A stretch of DNA of 64,000 nucleotides from an uncultured Christensenella sp. (GTDB taxonomy: Bacteria > Bacillota > Clostridia > Christensenellales > Borkfalkiaceae), in assembly GCA_910578195.1 (NCBI GenBank), contig CAJTOY010000001.1, positions 186,001-250,000 on the forward strand. The letters run 5' to 3'. Shown here piece by piece: positions 21,561-30,949 of the stretch; within the stretch, counting starts at the first letter, position 1, and the number at the start of each line of letters is the position of its first letter. A program made the translations under genes and the position numbers. The notes beneath the pieces are model-generated. The model was not told the DNA's origin, made no database searches, and worked only from the letters and a program-made list of their open reading frames with translations.

Positions 21561-23401
21561 TGCCGACTGGAAAGACTTACAGCAAGCAAATGGGACGCTG
21601 GATAGACAAGGACACCCAGCAAGCATTTGACTATGAAAGCATAAACCAAGAATCGTCGGCACTTCTTATTTCATTTTTCCGCTGGTACCCCGATTACTTT
21701 CTTGACATAATCGAAAGCGACAATTCCGATTATTCTTTGGAACTTCCGCAACGTCTTATATTAAGAGCGTTTGCGCGAAACCAAAAAACAATGATTACTG
21801 GTCCGCGTGGCATAACCAAAACGTACTGCATTATGCTGTCGGATATGATAGACGGTGTACTGTCGCCGGGTGAAGTTATCAGATACTACGCACCATCACT
21901 TAAACAAGGTGCGGAACTCGCAGCAACGGCATTTCACCAAATCGAAAAGAATTACCCCGCGCTCGCAAGTTGCTGGATAATCAAATCGGAAACAAAAGAC
22001 CTATTCAAGATTATCACGATATATGGTTCGGAACTTGCCATCGGTGCAATTCAGGGCGGTAACTGCTCGCAGTTGAACGCGGAAGAAATTGGACAGGAAA
22101 CCGACCCGAAATTCGACTTTAACGATTTTGAAAGTAAGGTATTACCTACAAATCGTTTAACGAGGTCCGTCAATAAAATGCCTGACCCCGTACATATTAA
22201 CAACAAGATTAAGATAATCACGAACGCGAGCAGTAGGCTCAACGCAGCGTATTATAAATACCATAATAACTTTTTACAGCAAATGATAAGCGGCGAAATG
22301 GGACTTGCGCTTGTAATTGATATGAGCTGGGAAATCTCAGTCATAACAAACATACGAAGTATCTCATATGTTGAAGACCTTCGCCGAACAATGACCATTG
22401 ACGACTTCTTGCGCCAAATGAGCGGTACATATACGGGTTCGAGTGATAACCCGATAGTAACCGATGAAACGCTTTCTAAAAGTCGTAAGCTGCTTGCTAT
22501 GGAAGATAGTCATTGCGGCGACCCTGAAGTTATCTACATTGTGGCGCACGACGTATCTTATGAAGATGGTGCTAAAAACGCAAAGTGCGCCGACACTGTA
22601 ATCAAACTTACAAAATATACGCAAGTACATAAGCGCGACAAGTACAGAAAGCAAGTGGTATATGTGGACAGTTATGCACCGCCCGCAACCGACTACCACC
22701 AAGCTATGAAACTTAAAGCGTTATGGCGCAAATATTGTTGCAATTCGGCGGGCACGACATATCTTGTTATCGACGCACAAGCCTACGGCAAAAGTGTCAT
22801 AGAAGAACTTATGAAACCCACGAATGACGGTTCGTTACCGCTCTGCTGTTATGAGCACATGCGCTATCGTGAACTTGAACAGCCACACGCATTGCCCGTC
22901 ATATATCCCTTAAAAGCGGGTACTCGCGGTTCTCACGACGAAGATGCGGAAATGATACGCTATGCACAGATTGAGTTTGAACAAGGCAACGTTGAATTGC
23001 TCACCGTAAATATTTACGACGGCATTGAACAGTACAAACTCAAGCACAATATAAAAGACAATTTTGCAGATTCCAGAATAGTTATTCCCTACAAGAAAAC
23101 CGACGAACTCTGCCAGCAAATTCAAAACCTGCGCGCATCAACCGCAGGTACAACCGTAAAGGAAGAAAGGAAGTCAAAAGCGGTACAACGCGACGACTGG
23201 TCAGCTTTAAAGTACGGGTTAAGAATGGCGCAGATCCTTGAAGGTAAATTAAAGAGCGCGAACTACAAGCGCAAGAGCTCTTGGGAAGACGAAATCGCAA
23301 AGGTGCGCGGTGGCGGTTCGATAGGTGTCGGCGGTGCGCCAACAACAATAGCATCGGAAAGGAACAGGCTTTTAGGTTTAAGGACTGGTGGAAGAAAATA
23401 A
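21560..23401 (+). CDS. terL: Terminase large subunit
   Basis: 613 residues. Walker A is GPRGITKT at about 81-88, an atypical form with Arg where a small residue is usual. The acidic nuclease positions include VAHDVSYEDG and YLVIDAQAYGKS in the middle and DDWSALKYGLRMA near the C-terminus, the RNase H-like order of TerL. It powers DNA translocation into procapsids and cuts concatemers. It sits between the putative small subunit and the portal gene with a one-base overlap on each side. Confidence 0.9.
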   Translation: MPTGKTYSKQMGRWIDKDTQQAFDYESINQESSALLISFFRWYPDYFLDIIESDNSDYSLELPQRLILRAFARNQKTMITGPRGITKTYCIMLSDMIDGVLSPGEVIRYYAPSLKQGAELAATAFHQIEKNYPALASCWIIKSETKDLFKIITIYGSELAIGAIQGGNCSQLNAEEIGQETDPKFDFNDFESKVLPTNRLTRSVNKMPDPVHINNKIKIITNASSRLNAAYYKYHNNFLQQMISGEMGLALVIDMSWEISVITNIRSISYVEDLRRTMTIDDFLRQMSGTYTGSSDNPIVTDETLSKSRKLLAMEDSHCGDPEVIYIVAHDVSYEDGAKNAKCADTVIKLTKYTQVHKRDKYRKQVVYVDSYAPPATDYHQAMKLKALWRKYCCNSAGTTYLVIDAQAYGKSVIEELMKPTNDGSLPLCCYEHMRYRELEQPHALPVIYPLKAGTRGSHDEDAEMIRYAQIEFEQGNVELLTVNIYDGIEQYKLKHNIKDNFADSRIVIPYKKTDELCQQIQNLRASTAGTTVKEERKSKAVQRDDWSALKYGLRMAQILEGKLKSANYKRKSSWEDEIAKVRGGGSIGVGGAPTTIASERNRLLGLRTGGRK

Positions 23402-23763
23402 TGCCGAGAGTAAAAAAATTTAAGCTCTATGCGGGGCGAACCCTTGAAGTGCCGAAAGGTGTAAAGTATTCGTTTATACCGAGCCACATGCAGTATTTAC
23501 TTTTATATACCGACACTAAGCCGGGCGAAGATTTTGTAAAGGTTCCCGAAGACCAGCTTTCAAGAGAAGAACACGAATGGTTGCTCGGTTGCAAGTACGC
23601 AGTAAACAGTGCAGCCATTCAAAAGAACCAACAATCTTATACAAACTATTTGAATAATTTCCTTGACAACGTTGAGAAAGAACTCGCCGCCGAGCAGGAA
23701 AAAATCAATAATAATAGTAATAACGACAACACTAAACCCAAAGCCAAAAAGAAAAAGCAGTAA
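23401..23763 (+). CDS. Hypothetical structural-operon protein
   Basis: 120 residues from ATG 23401, which overlaps the TerL stop. The first 60 residues include KFKLYAGRTLEVPKGVKYSF, a beta-rich segment, and the C-terminus is helical then Asn/Lys rich (EKINNNSNNDNTKPKAKKKK). It lies between terminase and portal. The function is unknown. Confidence 0.6.
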   Translation: MPRVKKFKLYAGRTLEVPKGVKYSFIPSHMQYLLLYTDTKPGEDFVKVPEDQLSREEHEWLLGCKYAVNSAAIQKNQQSYTNYLNNFLDNVEKELAAEQEKINNNSNNDNTKPKAKKKKQ

Positions 23764-23792
23764 TCCATAAGTAAATAAATACGAGGACGCAA

Positions 23793-25676
23793 GTGGGAAA
23801 TAAAAAGAAAGGGACGAGAGGTGCGAGCGGTCAAACGGTTACATTACCTGCACCGCAAGATACACCGCCCCCCAAGCCTAAAACTTCATATACCGCCGAC
23901 ACATTAGAGCGGTTTCACCAACTTGCGGCTAAGTTTGGCTCTCTGCCCAACGACGCGATTTATTCCGCGTTTACAAGGGCGGGGCGCGCTATGGCAAATC
24001 AAGCGAGCATTCAGAACCAACGTGTAAAAACTATTTCGCCACTTCCTGCCGATTACAGCAAAGCCGAACTCGGCGAATTCTTAACGGCACCGCAGTCAAG
24101 TGAAAAGCAATTACAGCAAATATCGCAGGCGTTAAGGTTTACGGTCTATCCGTACTTCAAAATAACTAAACTATATGCCGACATATTAACCTATCGTCAT
24201 TTCACGATTCCCCAGTATCTCGAAAAGGACAGCGCAAAGTCTGACGAATTCTGGCGCGAATTCCGTTTAGTTGATAAAATCGAGAAAGCGGTCAAAGTTG
24301 AACAACTTGGGCATCAAGCAAACGGACAGTCAAACATATTCGGCAAATCATTTTACATACTGCGGCACAATATAGACCGCTCACACAATAAAGTTAAGTA
24401 TATGTTTTACCAACAACTTCCTCAAGAGTGGTGTAAAATCATAGGCTTTAACAACATAACCAAATATACAATCTCTTTCAACTTAATGTACTTTCTTCAG
24501 CCCGGTACAGACTGGCGGCAATACGGCGACCTGTTTGAACCGTATATGGAAGACTTCGATGCAATCTTCCAAAAGAAGAAAGACGAGAAGAAAAGCCGTG
24601 CTTTCGTTTACGCAAGCGAATGTCAAAAAATTGGCGGTCAACCCACAGATGGTGCAACCGAGCTTTCCGACAGAACTTGCAATATAGAAGTCGGCAACCG
24701 CAAATATTGTCTGCATATCGACAATGTAAACAGTAGCGGCGCAGGCAACCCAAAAATGTTTATGCAGAACGGACGCTGGGCATACGATGTTACGTTACCT
24801 ATTGACCGCGTGTGGACGTTCGAGATAGACGATACAACACCTATCATTGCGCCGCCTATGTCGGGACTTATGCAGTCATTTACACAGCAAGCGGACTTCG
24901 AGGCGGCACAGCTCAGCATAGTTGTGAACCCGCTCGTTAAAATCTTTACTGGCGAAATTCCTTACCGCAGTCAAAATGACGGTGCGTCCGAAGAAGACGC
25001 TTTCAGTCTTTCCTTAGACTCTCGAAAGCTGTTTGAAATTTACTGGAATATGCTTATGGCAAATTCCAACACGGGTGGTACGGCGTTCTTTACGGCACCA
25101 GTACAAAACATTAAGAGCCACGATTACGCAGAGGCGGCAAACGCAAACGATATTTCTTCGAGTTTCAATTCGTATGTAATGGAAAAGGCGGGGCTGACCG
25201 CACTAATTCCTGCAAACGAGAACCCGCACCAAGGCATATCGCAGTATTCCGCAAAGCTCGAAGCGCAATTCCCTATCTGTATATATAGAACGCTTGAAAA
25301 TATGGTCAACCACTTATTTGAGAGTCTTAATCTTGAATATGAGTGGCACTTCCAAATGTTTGGCGATATATACGCGGAAGCTACAATGCGTGCAGACGCA
25401 ATGAAACAGTTAAACATAGGCGACCTTTCGGCGTGGTTTGTGCTTGCGGCCCTTGACGGACAGTCAATCCTTGATAAACTCTCAATGAGCAGAGCGGTTA
25501 AGGAAAGTGGCTTACTCGATTACTTAATACCGCCTAAAACTTCATATACACAGTCGGCGAACGACCAGTCGGCAACACCCAAACAGACGGGTGCACCACA
25601 GAAGACTGAGCAAGAAGTTGAAGAAACTAAGGTGCAGAAACAAAGCGAGGGTGAAAGTACCGATGGCAATGAATGA
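23793..25676 (+). CDS. Portal protein
   Basis: 627 residues, GTG start with GAGGA upstream. The order and length fit a phage portal: a flexible Pro-rich N-terminus, a central mixed region (FTVYPYFKITKLYADILTYR), a long helical part (QQADFEAAQLSIVVNPLVKI) and a Gln/Glu-rich tail. It lies directly after the terminase and before the capsid protease/scaffold. The portal ring is the DNA entry channel at one capsid vertex. The call rests on position, size and general pattern. Confidence 0.8.
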   Translation: MGNKKKGTRGASGQTVTLPAPQDTPPPKPKTSYTADTLERFHQLAAKFGSLPNDAIYSAFTRAGRAMANQASIQNQRVKTISPLPADYSKAELGEFLTAPQSSEKQLQQISQALRFTVYPYFKITKLYADILTYRHFTIPQYLEKDSAKSDEFWREFRLVDKIEKAVKVEQLGHQANGQSNIFGKSFYILRHNIDRSHNKVKYMFYQQLPQEWCKIIGFNNITKYTISFNLMYFLQPGTDWRQYGDLFEPYMEDFDAIFQKKKDEKKSRAFVYASECQKIGGQPTDGATELSDRTCNIEVGNRKYCLHIDNVNSSGAGNPKMFMQNGRWAYDVTLPIDRVWTFEIDDTTPIIAPPMSGLMQSFTQQADFEAAQLSIVVNPLVKIFTGEIPYRSQNDGASEEDAFSLSLDSRKLFEIYWNMLMANSNTGGTAFFTAPVQNIKSHDYAEAANANDISSSFNSYVMEKAGLTALIPANENPHQGISQYSAKLEAQFPICIYRTLENMVNHLFESLNLEYEWHFQMFGDIYAEATMRADAMKQLNIGDLSAWFVLAALDGQSILDKLSMSRAVKESGLLDYLIPPKTSYTQSANDQSATPKQTGAPQKTEQEVEETKVQKQSEGESTDGNE

Positions 25677-25833
25677 TTTGCAAGAAGTTATGAAAAACCC
25701 AAGCATAGAAAAGGCAGCTAACGCCGCGCTTAAAAGAGGGAATCACATAGAAGTGCATTCTTCAAAAGACGGTATTAAAGTGTTTGAGGTCAGCAAAAAG
25801 CTGGTTGCGACAGTAAAAATAAATAATCAATAA
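25663..25833 (+). CDS. Small hypothetical protein after portal
   Basis: 56 residues from ATG 25663, overlapping the portal end by 14 bases, with GAGGGTGA as ribosome site. Predicted helix (DLQEVMKNPSIEKAANAALK), then a short beta hairpin (IEVHSSKDGIKVFEVSKK). No family recognised. Confidence 0.55.
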   Translation: MAMNDLQEVMKNPSIEKAANAALKRGNHIEVHSSKDGIKVFEVSKKLVATVKINNQ

Positions 25834-25838
25834 TATAC

Positions 25839-25854
25839 GCGGGCTTGCGCCCGC
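25839..25854 (+). other. GC-rich hairpin before the tRNA
   Basis: Arms GCGGGC and GCCCGC with a TTGC loop, 5 bases after a stop codon and 6 bases before the tRNA. There is no T-tract, so it is probably not a terminator. It may stabilise the upstream mRNA 3' end or assist tRNA processing. Confidence 0.5.
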
Positions 25855-25860
25855 CCATAT

Positions 25861-25935
25861 CGCAGAGTAGAGCAATGGTAGCTTGCTGGGTTCATAACCC
25901 AGAGGTTGGTGGTTCGAGTCCGCCTTCTGCAACCA
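25861..25935 (+). tRNA. Initiator tRNA-fMet (CAU)
   Basis: 75 bases with encoded CCA. All arms fold: acceptor CGCAGAG/TTCTGCA, D stem GAGC/GCTT, anticodon stem CTGGG/CCCAG with loop TTCATAA, T arm GGTGG/CCGCC. Three bacterial initiator marks are present: an unpaired first acceptor position (C1 against A72), three G-C pairs at the bottom of the anticodon stem, and a purine-11/pyrimidine-24 pair (A11-U24). It would supply formyl-Met tRNA for translation starts. Confidence 0.92.
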
Positions 25936-25946
25936 AATAAATAATC

Positions 25947-26018
25947 GCCGTTGCAAGTGGGCAACGGCAAGAGCCAAAAGGGGCTATGAGTACTGCAGTG
26001 GTGTGGTACCCGTAGCCC
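25947..26018 (+). ncRNA. Structured RNA element, copy 1 (before protease gene)
   Basis: Hairpin 1 has arms GCCGTTGC/GCAACGGC around loop AAGTGG. A linker follows, then AGCCAAAAGGGGCT. Hairpin 2 has an 8-bp stem (GGGCTATG with CGTAGCCC), one mismatch, then GTAC/GTAC around a 12-base loop. The AGCC in the linker could instead pair with the GGCT that starts hairpin 2, so two folds are possible. It starts 11 bases after the tRNA and ends 27 bases before the next ATG. Copies 2 and 3 share the layout with compensatory changes. Confidence 0.75.
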
Positions 26019-26045
26019 TTAATTCATTTTTTGAGAGGTAACACT

Positions 26046-27446
26046 ATGGACGAACCTATCGAAAAACCTATTCACCGTATATTAGACGGTCAGCTTAAAC
26101 TTTGCGAAACTTCAAACCCTATGTTGCGCAAAGTCGTTTTAATGCTTTTAAATGACACAGTATGCAGAAATAACTGGTTGTTTGAACACATAGAAGACCA
26201 TTTAAACGACGTTGCCGAAATTCCTATTCTCTATTCAGTAATTAACGGAAAGATTGCAAACGGGCACGATTTTGAAATGGTAAGAGATCCGAAGACTGGA
26301 AAGCTCTACCCGTCATATATCGGCGCGAACTGTGAGCACCCCGCAGGCTGGATAAAGGAAACGGAAGACGGCAAGTTTAACCCTCACATTGAAAATATTG
26401 ACGGCAAGAACTGGATAGTTGCTATCGGTACGCTGTGGTATTTCTACAACCGTGAACTCATTGACGAAATTGAGCGTAACGGTGGGCAAATGAATGTCAG
26501 TATTGAGGCTGACGTTTACAAAAACCGCATTGTTGACGGTGTTGAGTACGAAGAAGAATATCGCATAGTCGGTGTAACAATTCTGGGTACTGACGTGCCG
26601 CCCGCATTCGCAGGTGCAAATATCAGAAAACTTTCTGCAAGTATAGGCGAGCTGGAACAACTCAAAATAAGAGCTGCCTCTTACGAGCAGGTAGATAATA
26701 GTGAGCCGCAAACTCAAAACAATAAAAATTTAAAAAAGGAAGGAACAGACAGCATGAATAAGTTGAAAGTCAAAGACTTAGACGGCAAATTCCCCGGCTT
26801 TAAGGTTCTTGCGGTGCAAGACGAAAATGTTGTGTTGCTTTCGGAAAAGGGCGAATTTTTCCTTTCGTCGGCAAAAAGCGAAAACGGCGAAATAATTTGC
26901 GGTAGCAAATCGGAAATCACCCCCGTAATTCTTTTTGCGAACGAGGGGGGACTTAAAATAGAACTTCCCGTCGCAATGATTACCGAAAGTTTACAGGCAC
27001 GTTGCGCAGAGCTTGAAAAGAAGTACGAGGACGAACACAAGACGTGTCAGACGGCGACAACCGCTTTGGAAACTATGCAGGCAGCGGAAAAGGTTCGCAG
27101 ACGCGACGAGGCAACGACGGCTATCAAAGCGCGCCTTGCTCAGATTAACGCGGACCGCCCCGAAGACTGCAAATTCAAAGAAGAAATTTGTGCAAACTTG
27201 CTTACTGCCGCAGCAGAAGACAAGTACACAAACTTGGTTGACGCGGAAGGCAAGTTTATCGGCGCAAGCATAGCGGCAAGGGACGTTGACGCTTTGTGTA
27301 TGGAAGAACAAATTAAGTATCAGAAAGCACAGGCAGAAATCAAGACCGCCAGCGAGAAAAAGACCTTCGCTTGGGAACAGCCCATCGGCGAACCGCAGAA
27401 AGCGAACGAAGGCATTCTGGGCGCAATATCCAGAGTAATGAAATAA
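26046..27446 (+). CDS. Capsid maturation protease/scaffold protein
   Basis: 466 residues from ATG 26046 with GAGAGG upstream. The N-terminal 200 residues (ANGHDFEMVRDPKTGKLYPS, GGQMNVSIEADVYKN, IVGVTILGTDVPPAFAGANI) look like a prohead protease domain. The C-terminal half contains a long coiled coil (CAELEKKYEDEHKTCQTATT and onward) like an internal scaffold. It is placed between portal and capsid genes, where protease-scaffold fusions are usual. I see no certain catalytic Ser, so the enzyme activity is inferred. Confidence 0.65.
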   Translation: MDEPIEKPIHRILDGQLKLCETSNPMLRKVVLMLLNDTVCRNNWLFEHIEDHLNDVAEIPILYSVINGKIANGHDFEMVRDPKTGKLYPSYIGANCEHPAGWIKETEDGKFNPHIENIDGKNWIVAIGTLWYFYNRELIDEIERNGGQMNVSIEADVYKNRIVDGVEYEEEYRIVGVTILGTDVPPAFAGANIRKLSASIGELEQLKIRAASYEQVDNSEPQTQNNKNLKKEGTDSMNKLKVKDLDGKFPGFKVLAVQDENVVLLSEKGEFFLSSAKSENGEIICGSKSEITPVILFANEGGLKIELPVAMITESLQARCAELEKKYEDEHKTCQTATTALETMQAAEKVRRRDEATTAIKARLAQINADRPEDCKFKEEICANLLTAAAEDKYTNLVDAEGKFIGASIAARDVDALCMEEQIKYQKAQAEIKTASEKKTFAWEQPIGEPQKANEGILGAISRVMK

Positions 27447-27464
27447 TAAATAAGGAGAACAAAA

Positions 27465-28133
27465 ATGTCATTCATTAAAGAAACATTATTTGAAGTTGCC
27501 ATTCCCGACGGCGTTAAAAACACTTCGGGTAAATTCAATAAACTTGACGACGAAAAACTCGTTCCCGAAGACTGCAGTTCGGGTATGCTTTGCGTACAGC
27601 ACTCTCTTACGGAAAACGAAGGCTACGAAGTTGCGAAGTATAAGAACGGCAACGACTGGAACTATATCGCAGCCGCAAACGGTAAAGTGGGCGGCAATAC
27701 GGGCGACGCAACGGGTATCTATGCGTTTAACAACTACGCTCGCAACAGAGCAGTTGACGGCAACGGCAACGTATGGGTCGAGGGCAGAAACACGCTCGGC
27801 ATAGGACTTCCCGCAGGCGAACGCGGCGATTTCAAAGAACTTTTCGTAGGTAAGCAATACTTCCTCGGAAAAGGTAACTTTGCAACCGCACCCGCAGACG
27901 ATACGCACAAGTTCGCAACCATAAAGGACGGCAGACTTGTTGCTGCGGCAGCCGCACCCACTTCGGGCGGTGAAGTTTACTTCAAGATACTCGGCGAACT
28001 CGGTGTAACCGAAGGTTCCGCAGACTGGGGTACCAAGTATCGCTTACTCGTTTGCAGAGCAGCAGTAACGGCAGGCGGCACACAAGCAAGTCCCGCTAAC
28101 GGTGGCGCAGGCGCACCGGGCGCAGGTAATTAA
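27465..28133 (+). CDS. Capsid decoration-like structural protein
   Basis: 222 residues, rich in Gly, Ala and Asn, with beta-type composition (FNNYARNRAVDGNGNVWVEG) and a Gly/Ala-rich end (PANGGAGAPGAGN). It lies directly before the major capsid protein with a strong AAGGAG site, which is typical for capsid decoration or stabilising proteins. No specific family recognised. Confidence 0.6.
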   Translation: MSFIKETLFEVAIPDGVKNTSGKFNKLDDEKLVPEDCSSGMLCVQHSLTENEGYEVAKYKNGNDWNYIAAANGKVGGNTGDATGIYAFNNYARNRAVDGNGNVWVEGRNTLGIGLPAGERGDFKELFVGKQYFLGKGNFATAPADDTHKFATIKDGRLVAAAAAPTSGGEVYFKILGELGVTEGSADWGTKYRLLVCRAAVTAGGTQASPANGGAGAPGAGN

Positions 28134-28151
28134 GGAAGGAGGATAACAGAA

Positions 28152-29390
28152 ATGTTGAAATTAAATTGCATTCCTAACGACGTATTTGAAGCCTCTAACA
28201 CCAGCGACACCAAAATCAAGGTCTGCGGTGCAGAAATCAACCGCAGAGATTTGGTCGCTACGGGCAGACTCGTCGTTTGCGAGTATATCGGTAAATCAAT
28301 AAACGAAAACAAGATGAATTTGGAAAAATACAATTCCCGTCTTGCAGCACAGAACGTTGACTATGCGTCTTTCTCAAAAGCATTCAGGGATAAGAAACTC
28401 TTATTCTGCGCGGCTCAAGCGTACAAAGCAAGCGGTCAGGAAATGCCCGCGAATATCGGTGAAGTCAAGAGCGACTTGTCGCTTATGAGGGACCCCGTAT
28501 TCCTGCGCACAATGTCCGCGCTTGACAGAGATATTCTTACGCCTTTGCTTTTCCGCGTATTCGACGATATAAGTATGGGCGGTCTTATGCAGTGGGAATC
28601 TGCCCCCGCATTCGGCTACAAAGAAATCGAAATCAAGTCCAACGACGTTGTTATCTTCGAGGATACAAGCGTAGGTAGCTTTAACAACGTTACCATCAGC
28701 CGTCTTAACAATAAGACGATTACGCTTACCCCCAAGGCAACGGCGGCAATTACCCAGATTAAGTGGACTCAAATGTTCGAGGGCGACGCGGGTGATTACT
28801 ACAACGCAATGATTCGCGGTCTTTGGAACAAGGTATATGCGAAGTTTGCTTTTGCACTCAAAACCGCAAAAGAGAATCAGAAGTATATGCCCAAAAAGCT
28901 CACTTATTCGTCCTACACGTCCGACAACTGGAACAACCTTATCGACGACCTTTCGGCGGCGAACGGCGTAGATGCAAACGACCTTTTGGCTTTCGGTGCG
29001 CGCACCGCTTTAAGCAAGGTAGTTCCCACCGACGGTACGGGCGGCGCAATTCTCGGTATGCAGTACGGCTTGGGCGAGAAGTGGACTACGCAGGGTCATC
29101 TCGGTAACGTTGGCGGCGTTGACCTTTGCCCGATTCGTCCCGTACTTGTACCCGGTACACAGAACAACTTGCTCACCAAGATTTTCCCTACGGACGAAAT
29201 CTATATGGTTGCAAAGGGCGGCGAAGGCAACAAGCCTATGTATGGCGTATATGCAGAGGGTCATCCTATCACCCTTACGGCAGAACCCAGCAAGACGGAA
29301 GACTTCACGCTTGAAATCAACATGGAAGCAATGTTTGACATTGCGCCTATGTTCGCAAGCAAGGTCGGTCTTATCAAGAACGTTGCCTAA
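28152..29390 (+). CDS. Major capsid protein
   Basis: 412 residues with AAGGAGGA before the ATG. Composition and order fit an HK97-fold capsid protein: an N-terminal region of helices (SRLAAQNVDYASFSKAFRDK), a DISMGGLMQWESAP turn, a long beta-rich domain with GAILGMQYGLGE, and a final PMFASKVGLI strand. Codons here are the GC-richer type usual of highly expressed genes. A hairpin follows the stop. It forms the icosahedral shell. Confidence 0.8.
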   Translation: MLKLNCIPNDVFEASNTSDTKIKVCGAEINRRDLVATGRLVVCEYIGKSINENKMNLEKYNSRLAAQNVDYASFSKAFRDKKLLFCAAQAYKASGQEMPANIGEVKSDLSLMRDPVFLRTMSALDRDILTPLLFRVFDDISMGGLMQWESAPAFGYKEIEIKSNDVVIFEDTSVGSFNNVTISRLNNKTITLTPKATAAITQIKWTQMFEGDAGDYYNAMIRGLWNKVYAKFAFALKTAKENQKYMPKKLTYSSYTSDNWNNLIDDLSAANGVDANDLLAFGARTALSKVVPTDGTGGAILGMQYGLGEKWTTQGHLGNVGGVDLCPIRPVLVPGTQNNLLTKIFPTDEIYMVAKGGEGNKPMYGVYAEGHPITLTAEPSKTEDFTLEINMEAMFDIAPMFASKVGLIKNVA

Positions 29391-29412
29391 TAGCATTAAG
29401 GTTAAAACTGGA

Positions 29413-29437
29413 AGCAGGGCGGAATTTCTGCCCTGCT
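29413..29437 (+). other. Hairpin after major capsid gene
   Basis: Arms AGCAGGGC and GCCCTGCT around a 9-base loop, shortly after the capsid stop. A second short inverted pair (GAC/GTC) follows, but there is no T-tract. It may be a weak terminator or an mRNA 3' stabiliser that boosts capsid message level. Confidence 0.5.
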
Positions 29438-29487
29438 GACAGAAATATTTGTCAAATAATTAAATCTGAAAGGAGTGTGTAAAGAAA

Positions 29488-30210
29488 ATGGCAAAATCAG
29501 CAACCAAAACCGAAAACAACGAGAACGAAGAACTGAAAGTTACGGACGGCGAATCCCCCGAAGTAACGGAACAGGAAAATCCTTCCAAGAAAAAGGAAGA
29601 AAAGACATATACAGCAGCAGAAGTCGAAGCACTTGTAAAAAGTGTTAGCGAGAAAGCAGCTCAGGACGCAGTTGCGGCATACATTAAGTCGCAAGGTGAA
29701 CAGCCCGTAGTCGAAATTAAAAAGGACGAATATGTAACATTGCTCTATATGGATGCAGTTTCAGATACGTCAGTTTTAACTCTCGGCAAACTCGGACAGA
29801 TAAACCGCGTAGGTGGAACCTTAGACATTCCCAAAAAGGAATTCTTTCAGGGTATAGACGCTAAGGTTGATAAACTTATGCGCAGACGTGAACTTATCGT
29901 AATTAACGGACTCACAGACGAAGAACGCAGCCGTTACAGACTTGACTACAAAGAGGGAGAATTGCTCTCGGCGGATATGTACTATAAGCTGTTGGACCTT
30001 GACGTAAAGGTACTTTACGAAATCTTTCCTAAACTTTGCGAAAGCCACCAGCGCATAGTTGCCAAGTTATTTATTTCGGCATACGAAGACGGCGATAACC
30101 GTATTCACCCCGATACGGTTAAAGTACTTAATAACCTTTCAAAGAAAACAGACCCCGACGGAATGTTTACACCGATATTGAAAGATATGGGTAGAAAACT
30201 TTCCGAATAA
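29488..30210 (+). CDS. Structural-operon protein, unknown
   Basis: 240 residues. The N-terminal 60 residues are acidic and low complexity (ENNENEELKVTDGESPEVTE). The rest is a folded domain with VTLLYMDAVSDTSVLTLGKL and LDIPKKEFFQGIDAKVDKLM. I know similar proteins after the capsid gene in phages of Clostridia, but no established role. AAGGAGTG before the ATG. Confidence 0.6.
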   Translation: MAKSATKTENNENEELKVTDGESPEVTEQENPSKKKEEKTYTAAEVEALVKSVSEKAAQDAVAAYIKSQGEQPVVEIKKDEYVTLLYMDAVSDTSVLTLGKLGQINRVGGTLDIPKKEFFQGIDAKVDKLMRRRELIVINGLTDEERSRYRLDYKEGELLSADMYYKLLDLDVKVLYEIFPKLCESHQRIVAKLFISAYEDGDNRIHPDTVKVLNNLSKKTDPDGMFTPILKDMGRKLSE

Positions 30211-30227
30211 AGCAAGAGGAAACAAAC

Positions 30228-30947
30228 ATGGCAATGGACTTAGAGAAGTTGGCGCAGGACTTTGACGCGCAAGAAAACGTTGTCGAGCAAACCGACGAAA
30301 TCATACCCGAAACCGAAACGGAAGAATTATCTGTTGTGGTAACGGATCACCCCAAGGCGTTGGTCGAACCGAACGGAACGGCAAACGTAGGGTTTTCTTC
30401 GGTTGTCGGTAGCGTACAAAGCAATATTCTGGAAAAGGCAAAGGTGAAAATTACCGACGAGAAAATTGTCGAGAAACACGCTGAAAGCCTTGCCGATATT
30501 GCGGACAAAGCCCTTGAAGTTCAAGCAGAAACGGCATCTCTGCAAGTCCAAGAACAAGAGGCGGATAATAAGGTTCGTAAGCAAGAGATAAGGAATAAAC
30601 TTATCGTTTTGAATGCGGAAGCTGACCGCCTTAAAAGAGAGCAAAAGCAATTCAATAAAGAGCAAAAGGCTGACCACAAAGCGCGCAATAAGCAAGCTAA
30701 GTGGGAACTGTACAAAGATAAACTCACTAAGATGAAATACTCTTATGTGCCTAACGCATTTATTCTTTCAATGCTTTTATTCTTTGACGGCGTAAAAAGT
30801 TTCTTCGATGGTTTGGGGACAGTATCAACTGCAATCGTTAAAGCGTTAAAATGGGTGATTTTAGTCGGCTTAATTTTAGTCGTATTATTCTCGATACCCA
30901 TAACGCGCGAGTGGATTATCAATTTATTATCAACAGGAGGAACTTAA
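30228..30947 (+). CDS. Coiled-coil protein with C-terminal membrane helices
   Basis: 239 residues. An acidic N-terminus precedes a long helical coiled coil (KVRKQEIRNKLIVLNAEADR and onward), then two hydrophobic segments (FILSMLLFFDGVKSFF and KWVILVGLILVVLFSIPIT) near the C-terminus. A membrane-anchored coiled coil is unusual among head genes. It might act in assembly or DNA ejection. No family recognised. Confidence 0.6.
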   Translation: MAMDLEKLAQDFDAQENVVEQTDEIIPETETEELSVVVTDHPKALVEPNGTANVGFSSVVGSVQSNILEKAKVKITDEKIVEKHAESLADIADKALEVQAETASLQVQEQEADNKVRKQEIRNKLIVLNAEADRLKREQKQFNKEQKADHKARNKQAKWELYKDKLTKMKYSYVPNAFILSMLLFFDGVKSFFDGLGTVSTAIVKALKWVILVGLILVVLFSIPITREWIINLLSTGGT

Positions 30948-30949
30948 TA

